The position numbers and the translations under genes were made by a program. The notes beneath the pieces are model-generated. The model was not told the origin of the DNA. It saw only the letters and a program-made list of their open reading frames with translations, and did not search any database. A DNA stretch of 64,000 nt from Allocoprococcus comes (GTDB taxonomy: Bacteria; Bacillota; Clostridia; Lachnospirales; Lachnospiraceae): positions 1-64,000 of the forward strand of contig NZ_JAAIMM010000001.1 of NCBI RefSeq assembly GCF_013300725.1, given 5' to 3'. Each line of letters starts with the position of its first letter. Positions within the stretch are counted from its first letter, which is position 1. This document shows positions 53,545 to 63,437 of this stretch, one piece after another.

Positions 53545-54138
53545 ATGGCAGTAAATAGAGTCCCGGTTCTTAAAAGATGCCGTTCCCTTGGAATGGATCC
53601 GGTATATCTTGGAATTGATAAAAAGTCTAACAGACAGTTAAAGAGATCCAATAGAAAAATGAGCGAGTATGGTCTTCAGTTACGTGAAAAACAGAAAGCT
53701 AAATTCATCTATGGTGTATTAGAAAAACCGTTCCTGAACTACTTCAAGAAAGCAGATCAGATGAGCGGAATGACAGGTGAAAACCTGATGGTTCTTCTTG
53801 AATCAAGACTGGATAACGTAGTATTCCGTCTTGGATTTGCAAGAACAAGACGTGAAGCAAGACAGATCGTTGATCACAAACAGGTTCTTGTTAACGGAAA
53901 ACAGGTTAACATCCCTTCTTACCTCATCAAAGCTGGTGACGTAATCGAAATCAAAGAAGGCAAAAAGTCTTCACAGAGATACAAAGATATCGTAGAAGTT
54001 ACAGGCGGACGTCTTGTTCCGGAATGGCTTGAATCAGATATCGAAAACCTGAAAGGAACAGTTAAAGAACTTCCTACTCGTGAAGCAATCGATGTTCCAG
54101 TTGACGAAATGATGATCGTCGAGTTATATTCTAAATAG
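53545..54138 (+). CDS. rpsD: 30S ribosomal protein S4
   Basis: 197 residues, assembly nucleator and possible autoregulator of this operon. RSLGMDPVYLGIDKKSNRQL lacks the N-terminal zinc cysteines, so this is the zinc-free form. RLDNVVFRLGFARTRREARQ is the S4 RNA-binding domain. Confidence 0.97.
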   Translation: MAVNRVPVLKRCRSLGMDPVYLGIDKKSNRQLKRSNRKMSEYGLQLREKQKAKFIYGVLEKPFLNYFKKADQMSGMTGENLMVLLESRLDNVVFRLGFARTRREARQIVDHKQVLVNGKQVNIPSYLIKAGDVIEIKEGKKSSQRYKDIVEVTGGRLVPEWLESDIENLKGTVKELPTREAIDVPVDEMMIVELYSK

Positions 54139-54284
54139 AACGCATTTATATAAAATGCAATACTTAACGGACCTGATTTCTGGGTTCGTTAAGGTTCTGT
54201 TAGGAAATATCCTGTTTTTTATCGAAAACAGGACAAAAACTGACACCCTCAACATACAAAAACCCATAAGGAGGGACTAAAATA
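54139..54284 (+). promoter_or_regulatory. Hairpins between rpsD and rpoA
   Basis: CTTAACG...CGTTAAG (54161-54191, inner GGACC/GGTTC) and CCTGTTTT-TTATCG-AAAACAGG (54210-54231). Both are stable stems without a long T-run. They may reduce rpoA expression relative to ribosomal genes. Confidence 0.5.
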
Positions 54285-55244
54285 GTGTTTGATTTTAATA
54301 AACCTAATATTGAAATTGCAGAGATTTCAGATGATAAGAAGTATGGCAGATTTGTTGTAGAACCACTCGAAAGAGGATATGGTACAACACTTGGAAACTC
54401 TCTGAGAAGAATTATGCTTTCTTCTCTGCCGGGAGCTGCAATCAGCCAGATTAAAATCGACGGAGTATTGCATGAGTTCAGTTCTATTCCGGGCGTAAAG
54501 GAAGACGTAACTGAAATTATCATGAACTTAAAAACACTCGCAATTAAGAATTCTTCCGAGACAGATGAGCCGAAGACAGCTTACATCGAATTTGAGGGAG
54601 AGGGCGTAGTTACAGCTGCTGATATTCAGGCAGATTCTGATATTGAAATCATGAATCCGGAAACTGTAATCGCTACACTTAACGGTGGTGCAGACAGCAA
54701 GCTTTATATGGAACTGACTATCACAAAGGGAAGAGGATATGTAGGTTCTGATAAGAATAAGACAGAAGATATGCCGATTGGTGTGATTCCGATCGACTCT
54801 ATCTATACACCGGTTGAGCGTGTAAATCTTACAGTTCAGAATACTCGTGTCGGACAGATTACCGATTATGATAAACTCACACTTGATGTTTATACAAATG
54901 GTACTCTTGCACCGGATGAAGCAGTCAGCCTTGCTGCAAAAGTATTAAATGAACATCTCAAGCTCTTTATTGATCTTTCTGAAGTTGCTCAGTCAGCGGA
55001 AGTTATGATTGAAAAGGAAGACGATGAAAAAGAAAAAGTTCTTGAAATGAGTATTGATGAACTTGAACTTTCTGTTCGTTCATACAACTGTCTGAAGAGA
55101 GCAGGAATCAATACTGTAGAAGAACTTACAAACAGAACATCAGAAGATATGATGAAAGTTCGTAACCTTGGACGTAAATCTCTTGAAGAAGTTCTTGCTA
55201 AATTAAAAGAACTTGGTCTTGAACTCAGCCAGGGAGACGAATAA
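54285..55244 (+). CDS. rpoA: DNA-directed RNA polymerase subunit alpha
   Basis: 319 residues. The N-terminal dimerisation domain has [20 protein letters not shown]; the C-terminal domain that binds UP elements and activators has [20 protein letters not shown] and [10 protein letters not shown]. It starts with GTG 54285 after AAGGAGGG. Confidence 0.98.
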   Translation: MFDFNKPNIEIAEISDDKKYGRFVVEPLERGYGTTLGNSLRRIMLSSLPGAAISQIKIDGVLHEFSSIPGVKEDVTEIIMNLKTLAIKNSSETDEPKTAYIEFEGEGVVTAADIQADSDIEIMNPETVIATLNGGADSKLYMELTITKGRGYVGSDKNKTEDMPIGVIPIDSIYTPVERVNLTVQNTRVGQITDYDKLTLDVYTNGTLAPDEAVSLAAKVLNEHLKLFIDLSEVAQSAEVMIEKEDDEKEKVLEMSIDELELSVRSYNCLKRAGINTVEELTNRTSEDMMKVRNLGRKSLEEVLAKLKELGLELSQGDE

Positions 55245-55391
55245 GAAGTTCCCGTTTCGCATGTGAATACAGGCAGAAACACTGACACACGATCTGGCTA
55301 GTAAGCCCGATGAAAGCATAACCAGATGGCATATCCGCAGTAAGACCGAAGGTGCATGCCGGTATGTCCCGAATAATGGAGGATTAAAAAA
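55245..55391 (+). promoter_or_regulatory. Structured leader between rpoA and rplQ
   Basis: ATCTGG (55292-55297) pairs with CCAGAT (55322-55327), enclosing GGCT-AGTAA-GCC, and further GC-rich stems follow. GC content is higher than in other gaps of the cluster. No reading frame of note. Confidence 0.45.
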
Positions 55392-55928
55392 ATGGCAAAG
55401 TATAGAAAACTTGGAAGAACAGCAAGTCAGAGAAAAGCATTACTGAGAAATCAGGTAACAATGCTTCTTCAGCACGGAAAAATCAGAACAACAGAAGCTA
55501 AAGCTAAAGAAATCCGTAAGATCGCAGAAGGTCTTATCGCTTCAGCTGTAAAAGAAAAAGATAACTTCGAAGAAGTTACAATCAAAGCTAAAGTTGCTAA
55601 GAAAGATGCAGAAGGCAAGAGAGTTAAAGAAGTAGTAGATGGTAAGAAAGTTACTGTATACGAAGAAGTTGAAAAGACAATCAAAAAAGACAATCCGTCA
55701 AGACTTCATGCAAGACGTCAGATGCTGAAAGTACTTTACCCTGTAACAGAAGTTCCGACTGCTGCAGCTGGAAAGAAGAAAAATACAAAAGAAGTTGATC
55801 TGGTAGACAAACTGTTTACAGAGATCGCTCCTAAGTATGCAGACCGCAACGGCGGATACACAAGAATCATCAAAATTGGACAGCGTAAAGGTGACGCTGC
55901 AATGGAAGTTATTCTTGAGCTTGTATAA
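55392..55928 (+). CDS. rplQ: 50S ribosomal protein L17, extended form
   Basis: 178 residues, against about 115-130 in most bacteria. The normal core is [20 protein letters not shown], then [14 protein letters not shown], and at the end [20 protein letters not shown]. Inserted in the middle (about residues 55-135) is a Lys/Glu/Val-rich segment ([20 protein letters not shown] and [18 protein letters not shown]). Last gene of the cluster. Confidence 0.97.
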   Translation: MAKYRKLGRTASQRKALLRNQVTMLLQHGKIRTTEAKAKEIRKIAEGLIASAVKEKDNFEEVTIKAKVAKKDAEGKRVKEVVDGKKVTVYEEVEKTIKKDNPSRLHARRQMLKVLYPVTEVPTAAAGKKKNTKEVDLVDKLFTEIAPKYADRNGGYTRIIKIGQRKGDAAMEVILELV

Positions 55929-55941
55929 TCAAATGAGATCG

Positions 55942-55976
55942 AAAGCCACAGGCATTTATGCCTGTGGCTTTTTGTG
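55942..55976 (+). terminator. Terminator of the ribosomal cluster
   Basis: Thirteen-bp stem AAAGCCACAGGCA (55942-55954) with TGCCTGTGGCTTT (55959-55971) and a T-run. Confidence 0.95.
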
Positions 55977-56087
55977 TATATAGTGAGCCGGCCTGCTCGA
56001 TTTCTACCTTTCTTTCTGATAAAAGTCAGTGTATAATAGAAAACATCTGAAAAGAATGTCCTTTAGCAGACGTGAAGGAGGAACGAC

Positions 56088-57425
56088 ATGGGACGTGTAG
56101 GACGATTTATTTTAAAGGTTGCGGCAGTATTGATATTGATTGTATCGGCGGGTACATTTGCACTTTCTTTGTTTACAGGAGAGACCAGAAATGGGGATAA
56201 TCTGCAAAGCGAGTTTGATTATCTGATCACAGTGGGAATTTCACAGAGTGGAGAAGAAAGCTCATGGAAGGATGCAAATACAGCGTCTTTTATGGATACA
56301 TTTGTCAAATCAAACGGCTATGAAGCGGTGTATGCAGATGCAGGTAGCGATCAGGAAAAACAGATTGAAGATGTGGAAGGATTTATAAAACAGGGCGTGG
56401 ACTATATCATTCTGAATCCGATTTCAGAAATTGGCTGGGATGATGTGTTGGAAGATGCGAAAAAGGCACATATTCCTGTAATCCTTGTAAATAATGGTAT
56501 TGATACGGATGACAGCAGCCTTTATTCGTGCATGCTTGGAAGTGATTACGGTAAACAGATGAAAAAGGCAGGAAAATGGCTGGATGAATATCTGAAAGAA
56601 GAGGACGAGAAAAAGGCAGAGGAAGAAAAGGCGGCTGCTGATGCACAGAGAGAAGCAGAACAGACGGAAAGTGAAGCGGTAGAGGATTCGGCGGAGGATT
56701 CTCAGAAAATGGATAGTAAGGCGTCAGATAGTTCCAAAGCGACAGATAGCAAAACATCAGTGGATGGTTCTAAAACAACCGATAGCAGTTCAAATATATC
56801 GGGCAACACCAGGACTGAGTCATCAGACAGCAGTACATCTATTCTGAATAAGATTATAAAAGGTAGTTCGTCAGCGAAAGACCAGACGGATTCGACAGAG
56901 GAGGAGCAGACAGAAGAAGACATTACCATCAAGATTGCCGCGATTCAGGAATCCATCGGCTCGGAAGAGCAGCTGACGAGAGCACAGGGATATCAGACTA
57001 TGCTGGAGAAGTATTCGGACTGGGAGATGGTGGCACAGCAGACCGGTGACAATTCCAGAGAAGAGGCACAGAAAGTCATGAAACTGTTTCTTGAGCAGGA
57101 ACCGGATTTACGGGTAGTGTTTGCAGAGAGTGACGAGATGGCACTGGGAGCCATCGATGCGATCGAGGAATCCGGAAAGACCTGCGGAGAGGATGGAGAT
57201 ATTATTGTGATTTCATTTGGGGGAAGCAAAGCAGGGATCGAAGCTGTAAAAGAAGGTAAATTGAATGTAACCTTTGAATGCAATCCAAACCAGGGACCGA
57301 AAGCGGCAGAACTGATCCAGAGACTGGAATCCGATATTTCCATTGATAAGGAACAGTACGTGGAAGAAACATATTTCGATACAACTATGGATTTGGATGA
57401 AATTATAGACAACAGAACATATTAA
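56088..57425 (+). CDS. Membrane-anchored sugar-binding-protein-like sensor with low-complexity insert
   Basis: A 445-residue protein whose two lobes match the sugar-binding protein encoded at 60686: ITVGISQSGEESSW, FIKQGVDYIILNPISEIGWD, YSDWEMVAQQTGDNSREEA, NVTFECNPNQGPKAAELIQR. Differences: an uncleaved N-terminal membrane helix (residues 7-29) instead of a lipobox; the ligand-contact DR of the binding protein (VDRMVD) replaced by VNNGID; and about 108 residues (171-278) of acidic, Ser/Thr/Lys-rich sequence inserted between the lobes. It lies 15 bases before the response regulator gene, so it is probably the extracellular sensor of that two-component system, comparable in layout to XylFII-type proteins. 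A TATAAT at 56033 may be its -10 box. Confidence 0.82.
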   Translation: MGRVGRFILKVAAVLILIVSAGTFALSLFTGETRNGDNLQSEFDYLITVGISQSGEESSWKDANTASFMDTFVKSNGYEAVYADAGSDQEKQIEDVEGFIKQGVDYIILNPISEIGWDDVLEDAKKAHIPVILVNNGIDTDDSSLYSCMLGSDYGKQMKKAGKWLDEYLKEEDEKKAEEEKAAADAQREAEQTESEAVEDSAEDSQKMDSKASDSSKATDSKTSVDGSKTTDSSSNISGNTRTESSDSSTSILNKIIKGSSSAKDQTDSTEEEQTEEDITIKIAAIQESIGSEEQLTRAQGYQTMLEKYSDWEMVAQQTGDNSREEAQKVMKLFLEQEPDLRVVFAESDEMALGAIDAIEESGKTCGEDGDIIVISFGGSKAGIEAVKEGKLNVTFECNPNQGPKAAELIQRLESDISIDKEQYVEETYFDTTMDLDEIIDNRTY

Positions 57426-57440
57426 AGGCAGGAAAGAGAA

Positions 57441-59057
57441 ATGATAAAAGTATTTTTGGTTGAGGATGAAATTATTATCAGAAACGGGATTAAGAACAGT
57501 ATTGACTGGGAAATGCATGGATATGACTTTGTCGGAGAGGCAAGTGATGGAGAACTTGCGTTACCGATGATTCTTGAAAAGAAACCAGACATCCTGATCA
57601 CGGATATTAAGATGCCTTTTATGGATGGACTGGAACTCAGTGAGCAGGTAAAAAAAGCACTTCCGGCTACGAAAATTATGATTCTGAGTGGATACAATGA
57701 GTTTGATTATGCAAAGATGGCAATCAAGATCGGTGTAACCGATTACCTTCTCAAGCCAATTTCTTCAGAAAAATTGTTGGAGGCAGTTAACAAAGTAGCA
57801 GAAGAAATTCGGAAAGAGCAAAGTGAAAAAGAGCAGATGAATCAATATGCCCGTGAAATGCAGGAAAACAAAGAAAGAGAAAAGTTTCAGTTTTTCAATC
57901 AGGTGTTTGCAGGAAGTATGCCATTTGGAGAATGCCTGGAGCAGGGAAAGCAGCTGGGAATTGAAATAAGTGCAGAGGGATATTGTGTGATTCTCTTTAA
58001 GATCATTATGATCGATCATCCGATGGATTATAACGAGGATATTGTAAGTGCAACTGAAGATATAGAAAATCTGAGTGAGCAGACAGAAAAGCTCCTGTGG
58101 TTCCGGAGAGGTGTAGAAGGATGGGGATTTATTGCACAGGGAGCTGTTGGGGAAGAACTGACTGCAAGAGCTCAGACGTTTAGGGGAGATCTTGAAAAAG
58201 TTCTGGAAAAATATAAAAATCTGGGATATTTTGGAGGAATTGGAAGTCAGGTGGGGCGGTTCAGTGAGATTAAAAAATCCTACAATGATGCAAACAGAGC
58301 CTTTGCAGAGCGTTTTTCAAGAAGCTTGAGCCAGTTTGTGAGTTATTCAGAGGTTCATCAGGTGGGGGTTCAGAATGACGTTGAGATGCACAGACTCGGA
58401 ACCATGGCGGAGAACCGGAAAATGCTGGAGCGTTTCCTGAAGACAGGAACAGAAAATGAAGTAAATAGTTTTATGGATGCATATTTTGATGCAGTTGGTG
58501 AACAGAACCTGCAGTCGATGATGCTGAGATAGTATATTGTAATGGATACCTTTATCAGCGTCCAAAGTCTGGGAGACAGTCTGAACATTGAAAAAGAAGA
58601 TATTGAAAGGGAGCTTGGCGATGTACGGGAGGTATCGCAGTATGTGCAGGAACTGGGGGCAACGAGAAAGTATCTGGAAAATATAGTCAGACGAATGATC
58701 CGGTTAAGAGAGCAGGCATCGGGCAGACGCTATTCAGAAATTATCGAAAAAGCGAGAGATTATATCGGACAGAATTATATGTCAGAGAATATTTCACTGA
58801 ACCTGGTGGCTGCGAGTGTCAACATCAGTCCGAGCTATTTCAGCTCTTTGTTTAGTCAGGAGGTTGGCTCAACCTTTGTAGAATATCTGACGGGCGTCCG
58901 TATGGAAAAAGCAAAAGAGCTTCTGATGTGTTCGGATAAGAGGACATCGGACATCGGATATGAGGTGGGATACAAGGATTCCCATTATTTCAGCTACATA
59001 TTCAAAAAGACACAGGGATGTTCGCCGAAGGAATTCCGTTCAAGAGGAAGGGGATAG
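57441..59057 (+). pseudogene. YesN-type response regulator (receiver plus AraC domain) interrupted by an in-frame TAG
   Basis: One frame encodes a 538-codon YesN-like regulator. Residues 1-120 form the receiver (VFLVEDEIIIRNGIK, phosphoacceptor Asp in ILITDIKMPFMDG, LSGYNEFDYAK, LLKPIS). A linker follows, and the C-terminal 100 residues form the AraC DNA-binding domain (LVAASVNISPSYFSSLFSQE, then IGYEVGYKDSHYFSYIFKKT). The frame is broken by TAG at 58530-58532, between MMLR and YIVMDTF, where a tyrosine would be expected. An ATG at 58542 could restart the second half, but no good ribosome binding site precedes it. Both halves are otherwise intact, so the mutation is recent, a sequencing error, or suppressed. 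Confidence 0.85.
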
Positions 59058-59060
59058 AAT

Positions 59061-60548
59061 ATGAAGGTGAAATATAAGAACTGGTCGATCAATAAGAAAC
59101 TGCTTTCCATTTCGCTGTCAGCATTTCTGCCGATGGTAATTCTGGCCGCCTATCTGATCGTGTCTTTAAATAATGCGGCATCAGCCTATTCTGAGATTAC
59201 AAAAAGTGTTGCCTATGCCAACCGTTATGTGAAAGACTTTAAAAGCCGGCTGGATTACAGCGTGTATCTTGCTGTGGTAAGTAATATGCAGCTTAAGGAG
59301 GTCGGAGATGGAGTTACGACGGTAAACGGAGTAGTGACGGTGAATCCATACGACTATATTACGGAGATGGAAGAGGCGTGTGATAAGATGACGCAAAATG
59401 CGACGGTTCCGCTCAACCAGTCACAGGCGGGACGTATTAAAAATTCACTGTCTTCACTCCGTTTTTGCGTACAGGATCTGGATAAACAGATTAAAGAACG
59501 GACTCCTTATGATGAGAGAATGGAATATTTTAACAGTAATGTCAAAGATCTGACGACACTGGTACAGACCGGAATCCAGGACTATGTCTATCTGGAAACT
59601 TCCAATTTTGTGACTGTACAGACAGAGCTGAACCGGAATAACCGTAATTCAACGATGCTGGCGATCGGGGTGGCGATCGTTGCAATGAGCATTTCTCTGT
59701 TGTTAAGCGGACGGGCTTCCAGAAGTGTGACCAGACCGATCCATGATTTGTGTAATCTGACTGAAAAGGTCGCCGGTGGAGATTTCTCTGTAAAAACACA
59801 TGTTGAAGCAGGTGATGAGATTGCAGTACTCACACGAAGCTTTAATGATATGACGGAAGAGATCGGAATTCTGGTAGATGATATCCGGAAGAAACAGGAG
59901 AATCTCAGAATCATTGAGAATCGGCTTCTGCAGGAGCAGATCAATCCACATTTTCTTTATAACACGCTTGATGCAATTGTATGGCTTGCTGAAGAAAACA
60001 AAAGCGCAGAGGTCGTAAAAATGGTAACTTCCCTTTCCGATTTCTTCCGCACAACTTTGAGCAAAGGACATGATTACATTACTGTGAAGGAAGAGAGAAC
60101 CCATATCGAGAGTTATCTGGAGATCCAGCAGTTCCGGTATCAGGATATTCTGGATTATGAGATCCGGATGAATGAGGAGATCTATGGTTATATCATACCG
60201 AAACTGACACTTCAGCCCCTGGTTGAAAATGCACTTTATCATGGAATTAAGAATAAGCGTGGAAAAGGGAAAATCCTGATCACCGGGGAAAAACAGGGGG
60301 ATAAGATCATTTTCCAGGTTGTTGATAATGGAAAAGGAATGACGGAAGAGGAGCTGAACAATCTCCGGAAAAAGATGGCAGGAACAGATACAGGAAATGA
60401 GGAAAAGGGCTTTGGTGTGTCAAATGTCAATCAGAGAATCAAGTATTATTACGGGGATGAATACGGAGTGTTCTTTGAAAGTAAGGAAAATGAAGGTACG
60501 AATGCAACGATCATTATAGCAGCGAAAAATATTCAACCTCCATCATAA
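59061..60548 (+). CDS. YesM-type sensor histidine kinase
   Basis: A 495-residue membrane kinase. Helix near residues 15-35, extracellular domain to about 190, second helix (LAIGVAIVAMSISLLLSG), HAMP (RSVTRPIHDLCNLTEKVAGG), then the His_kinase domain with the phosphorylated His297 in QEQINPHFLYNTLDAI and the ATPase part (PKLTLQPLVENALYHGIKNK, VVDNGKGMTEEEL, GFGVSNVNQRIKYYYG). It starts three bases after the regulator and its partner regulator is the broken gene. With the membrane-anchored binding-protein homologue it forms a probable three-part sugar sensor controlling the transporter that follows. Confidence 0.93.
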   Translation: MKVKYKNWSINKKLLSISLSAFLPMVILAAYLIVSLNNAASAYSEITKSVAYANRYVKDFKSRLDYSVYLAVVSNMQLKEVGDGVTTVNGVVTVNPYDYITEMEEACDKMTQNATVPLNQSQAGRIKNSLSSLRFCVQDLDKQIKERTPYDERMEYFNSNVKDLTTLVQTGIQDYVYLETSNFVTVQTELNRNNRNSTMLAIGVAIVAMSISLLLSGRASRSVTRPIHDLCNLTEKVAGGDFSVKTHVEAGDEIAVLTRSFNDMTEEIGILVDDIRKKQENLRIIENRLLQEQINPHFLYNTLDAIVWLAEENKSAEVVKMVTSLSDFFRTTLSKGHDYITVKEERTHIESYLEIQQFRYQDILDYEIRMNEEIYGYIIPKLTLQPLVENALYHGIKNKRGKGKILITGEKQGDKIIFQVVDNGKGMTEEELNNLRKKMAGTDTGNEEKGFGVSNVNQRIKYYYGDEYGVFFESKENEGTNATIIIAAKNIQPPS

Positions 60549-60586
60549 AAAATCCTACTTTTTTGCTGAAAAGTGGAAGATTTTTA
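60547..60586 (+). terminator. Probable terminator after the kinase gene
   Basis: AAAAATCCTACTTTT and AAAAGTGGAAGATTTTT can pair with two mismatches around TTGCTG. Moderate strength. Confidence 0.5.
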
Positions 60587-60685
60587 ACAAATAAAGGAAA
60601 AATGTCCGTTTAAAAATTATATATTTTTTATTATTATAAGTACATCAAGAGGTTGAGGAAACCCAATAAAGGAGGAACATGTAAA

Positions 60686-61783
60686 ATGAAAAAAAGAAAA
60701 GTGTTAGCAGTATTGTTATGTGCAGCGATGACAGCAGCTTTAGCAGTTGGATGCGGTGGAAGTAAAGGATCTGACAGCAGCGACAAGAGCAGTGATTCAT
60801 CAAGCTCATCCGATGATGTGATCACAGTAGGTTTTTCACAGGTAGGTGCAGAATCTGACTGGCGTACAGCAAACTCTCAGTCAATGAAAGACACATTCAG
60901 CAAAGAAAACGGATATGACCTGATCTTTGATGATGCTCAGCAGAAACAGGAGAACCAGATCACAGCAATCCGTAACTTCATCCAGCAGGAGGTTGATTAC
61001 ATCCTTCTTGCACCTGTTACAGAGACAGGATGGGATACAGTTCTTCAGGAAGCAAAAGATGCAGACATCCCGGTAATCATCGTTGACCGTATGGTTGATG
61101 TATCTGATGACAGCCTTTACACAACATGGATCGGAACCGATGCTCTTTGCGAAGGCCGTAAAGCAGCTGAATGGCTGAACGGATTTGCAGAAGCAAAAGG
61201 AATCGCAGCATCTGATATCCATATCGCTGATATCCAGGGAACAATCGGCTCTACAGCTCAGATCGGACGTACAAAAGGTCTTGAAGAAGGCGTTGAAAAA
61301 TACGGATGGGATCTTGTAGCTCAGCAGACAGGTGAATTTACACAGGCTAAAGGTCAGGAAGTTATGGAGTCTATGCTGAAACAGTATGACAACATCAACG
61401 TAGTATACTGCGAGAATGATAACGAAGCATTCGGAGCAATCGACGCAATTGAAGCAGCTGGTAAGACAGTTGGATCTGATATCGCTAACGGCGAAATCAT
61501 GGTAATTTCTTTCGATACAACACATGCAGGACTTCAGGATGTTCTTGACGGAAAGATCGAATGTGACGTTGAGTGTAACCCACTTCACGGACCACGTGCT
61601 GAAGAACTTATCAAAAAACTTGAAGCTGGCGAAGACGTTGAAAAACTGAACTATGTAGATGAAGAAATCTTTGCTAAAGATGATACAGTTAAATCTGTAA
61701 AAGCTACAAACAGCTTAGACGAAGAAAAAGATTTTGACGTAACACCACTTACACAGGATATTCTTGACGGACGTGCATACTAA
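60686..61783 (+). CDS. ytfQ: Sugar ABC transporter substrate-binding lipoprotein, YtfQ-like
   Basis: A 365-residue lipoprotein: signal peptide with lipobox LAVGC (cysteine near residue 23), a Ser/Asp/Lys-rich tether, then a pentose/hexose-type periplasmic binding fold. ITVGFSQVGAESDWRTANSQ, PVIIVDRMVDV, WIGTDALCEGRKAAEWL and SFDTTHAGLQDVLDGKIECD match the galactofuranose-binding YtfQ family. AAAGGAGG precedes ATG 60686. The true sugar is uncertain; galactofuranose or a related furanose is likely from family. Confidence 0.88.
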   Translation: MKKRKVLAVLLCAAMTAALAVGCGGSKGSDSSDKSSDSSSSSDDVITVGFSQVGAESDWRTANSQSMKDTFSKENGYDLIFDDAQQKQENQITAIRNFIQQEVDYILLAPVTETGWDTVLQEAKDADIPVIIVDRMVDVSDDSLYTTWIGTDALCEGRKAAEWLNGFAEAKGIAASDIHIADIQGTIGSTAQIGRTKGLEEGVEKYGWDLVAQQTGEFTQAKGQEVMESMLKQYDNINVVYCENDNEAFGAIDAIEAAGKTVGSDIANGEIMVISFDTTHAGLQDVLDGKIECDVECNPLHGPRAEELIKKLEAGEDVEKLNYVDEEIFAKDDTVKSVKATNSLDEEKDFDVTPLTQDILDGRAY

Positions 61784-61840
61784 GATGCACTAGGAGAGTC
61801 GGATACATCATCTGACAGACACATAAGGGTGAACTAATAG

Positions 61841-61897
61841 AGAGGCGTGGTAGATAATAATCGGAATGTGCCGGGTATTTATACTACGCCCTCTTTA
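61841..61897 (+). promoter_or_regulatory. Intercistronic hairpin between ytfQ and ytfR
   Basis: AGAGGCGTGGTA (61841-61852) pairs with TACTACGCCCTCT (61882-61894), followed by TTATTG. Partial termination or mRNA protection here would give the usual excess of binding protein over ATPase. Confidence 0.6.
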
Positions 61898-61925
61898 TTG
61901 AAAAAAGGAAAGCAGGTGGAAGAGT

Positions 61926-63437
61926 ATGGAGGGTAATGTTGTACTTACAATGCGGGATATTTCCAAGACATTTCCCGGTGTAAAAGCATTGCAGCATGTT
62001 GATTTTACACTTCGCAAGGGCGAGATTCACGCTCTGATGGGTGAGAACGGTGCAGGAAAATCTACACTGATCAAAGTTCTTACCGGTGTACATGAATTTG
62101 AAAATGGCGAGATCCGTCTGGATGGAAAAGACGGTCCGATTATCAATAGATCACCACAGGACGCACAGAATAATGGTATCAGTACTGTATATCAGGAAGT
62201 TAACCTTTGTCCGAACCTGACGGTGGCAGAAAATCTGTTTATTGGACGCGAACCAAGAAAAGCAGGATTTATTGACTGGCGTACAATGAACAAGCGTGCA
62301 ACAGAATTGCTTGAAAGTTTTGAAATCGATGCTTCAGCAACACAGAAGCTGGAAGAGGTTTCTCTGGCAAGACAGCAGATGATCGCAATCGCACGTGCAG
62401 TTGATATGAAATGTAAGGTTCTGATCCTTGATGAACCAACTTCATCTCTGGATGATGATGAGGTTGCAAAGCTGTTCAAACTGATGAACAGACTGAAAGG
62501 AGAAGGCGTAGGTATTATTTTCGTAACCCACTTCCTGGAGCAGGTATATGAAGTCTGCGACAGGATCACTGTTTTGCGAAATGGTGAACTGGTTGGAGAA
62601 TATGAAGTCAAAGATCTGCCAAGAGTTATGCTCGTAGCCAAGATGATGGGTAAAGACTTTGACGATCTTGCAGATATCAAAGGTGATCATGCAGAACTCA
62701 AAGAGTTTATCCCGGTTATCGAAGCTGAGGAACTTGGTCATAAAGGAACGATCAAACCGTTCGATATGACGATCAATAAAGGTGAGGTTGTCGGATTTAC
62801 AGGACTTCTTGGATCCGGACGTTCTGAACTTGTCCGTGCAATTTACGGAGCAGACAAAGCAGATTCCGGTAAATTGAAAGTAAATGGAAAAGAAGTAAAG
62901 ATCCATGCTCCAATCGATGCAATGAAGCTTGGTATGGCATATCTTCCGGAGGACAGAAAGAAAGATGGTATCATTGCAGACCTGTCTGTGCGTGAAAACA
63001 TCATTATCGCTCTTCAGGCGAAAAAAGGTATGTTCCATCCAATGAGCAGAAAAGAGATGGATGAAGCAGCAGATAAATACATCAAGATGCTTCAGATTAA
63101 GACAGCAAGCCGTGAGACTCCGATCAAGAGTCTGTCAGGTGGTAACCAGCAGAAGGTTATCATCGGTAGATGGCTTCTTACCAATCCGGATTTCCTGATC
63201 CTGGACGAACCTACAAGAGGTATTGATATCGGAACCAAGACAGAGATCCAGAAGCTGGTACTTGATCTTGCAGATCAGGGAATGTCAGTTGCATTTATTT
63301 CTTCTGAAGTAGAAGAAATGCTCCGTACCTGCTCACGTATGGCAGTCATGCGAGACGGCAGGAAGGTTGGAGAAATTTCCGGTGATGAATTATCACAGGA
63401 AGGCATCATGAAAGCAATCGCAGGAGGTGAAGAGTAA
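61926..63437 (+). CDS. ytfR: Sugar ABC transporter ATP-binding protein, YtfR-like
   Basis: 503 residues with two fused ATPase domains. Domain 1: Walker A GENGAGKSTLIKVL, signature-like VSLARQQMIAIARAV, Walker B KVLILDEPTSSLD. Domain 2: degenerate Walker A (GLLGSGRSELVRAI), signature SLSGGNQQKVIIGRWL, Walker B LILDEPTRGIDIG. This is the plan of the ribose/galactofuranose importer ATPases. Its stop overlaps the permease start by one base. Confidence 0.93.
   Translation: MEGNVVLTMRDISKTFPGVKALQHVDFTLRKGEIHALMGENGAGKSTLIKVLTGVHEFENGEIRLDGKDGPIINRSPQDAQNNGISTVYQEVNLCPNLTVAENLFIGREPRKAGFIDWRTMNKRATELLESFEIDASATQKLEEVSLARQQMIAIARAVDMKCKVLILDEPTSSLDDDEVAKLFKLMNRLKGEGVGIIFVTHFLEQVYEVCDRITVLRNGELVGEYEVKDLPRVMLVAKMMGKDFDDLADIKGDHAELKEFIPVIEAEELGHKGTIKPFDMTINKGEVVGFTGLLGSGRSELVRAIYGADKADSGKLKVNGKEVKIHAPIDAMKLGMAYLPEDRKKDGIIADLSVRENIIIALQAKKGMFHPMSRKEMDEAADKYIKMLQIKTASRETPIKSLSGGNQQKVIIGRWLLTNPDFLILDEPTRGIDIGTKTEIQKLVLDLADQGMSVAFISSEVEEMLRTCSRMAVMRDGRKVGEISGDELSQEGIMKAIAGGEE

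Noticed and set aside
58530-58532. Recoding of TAG as pyrrolysine in the response regulator
   Set aside because: No pyrrolysine genes are visible and the position corresponds to an ordinary tyrosine in homologues; a nonsense mutation is simpler.
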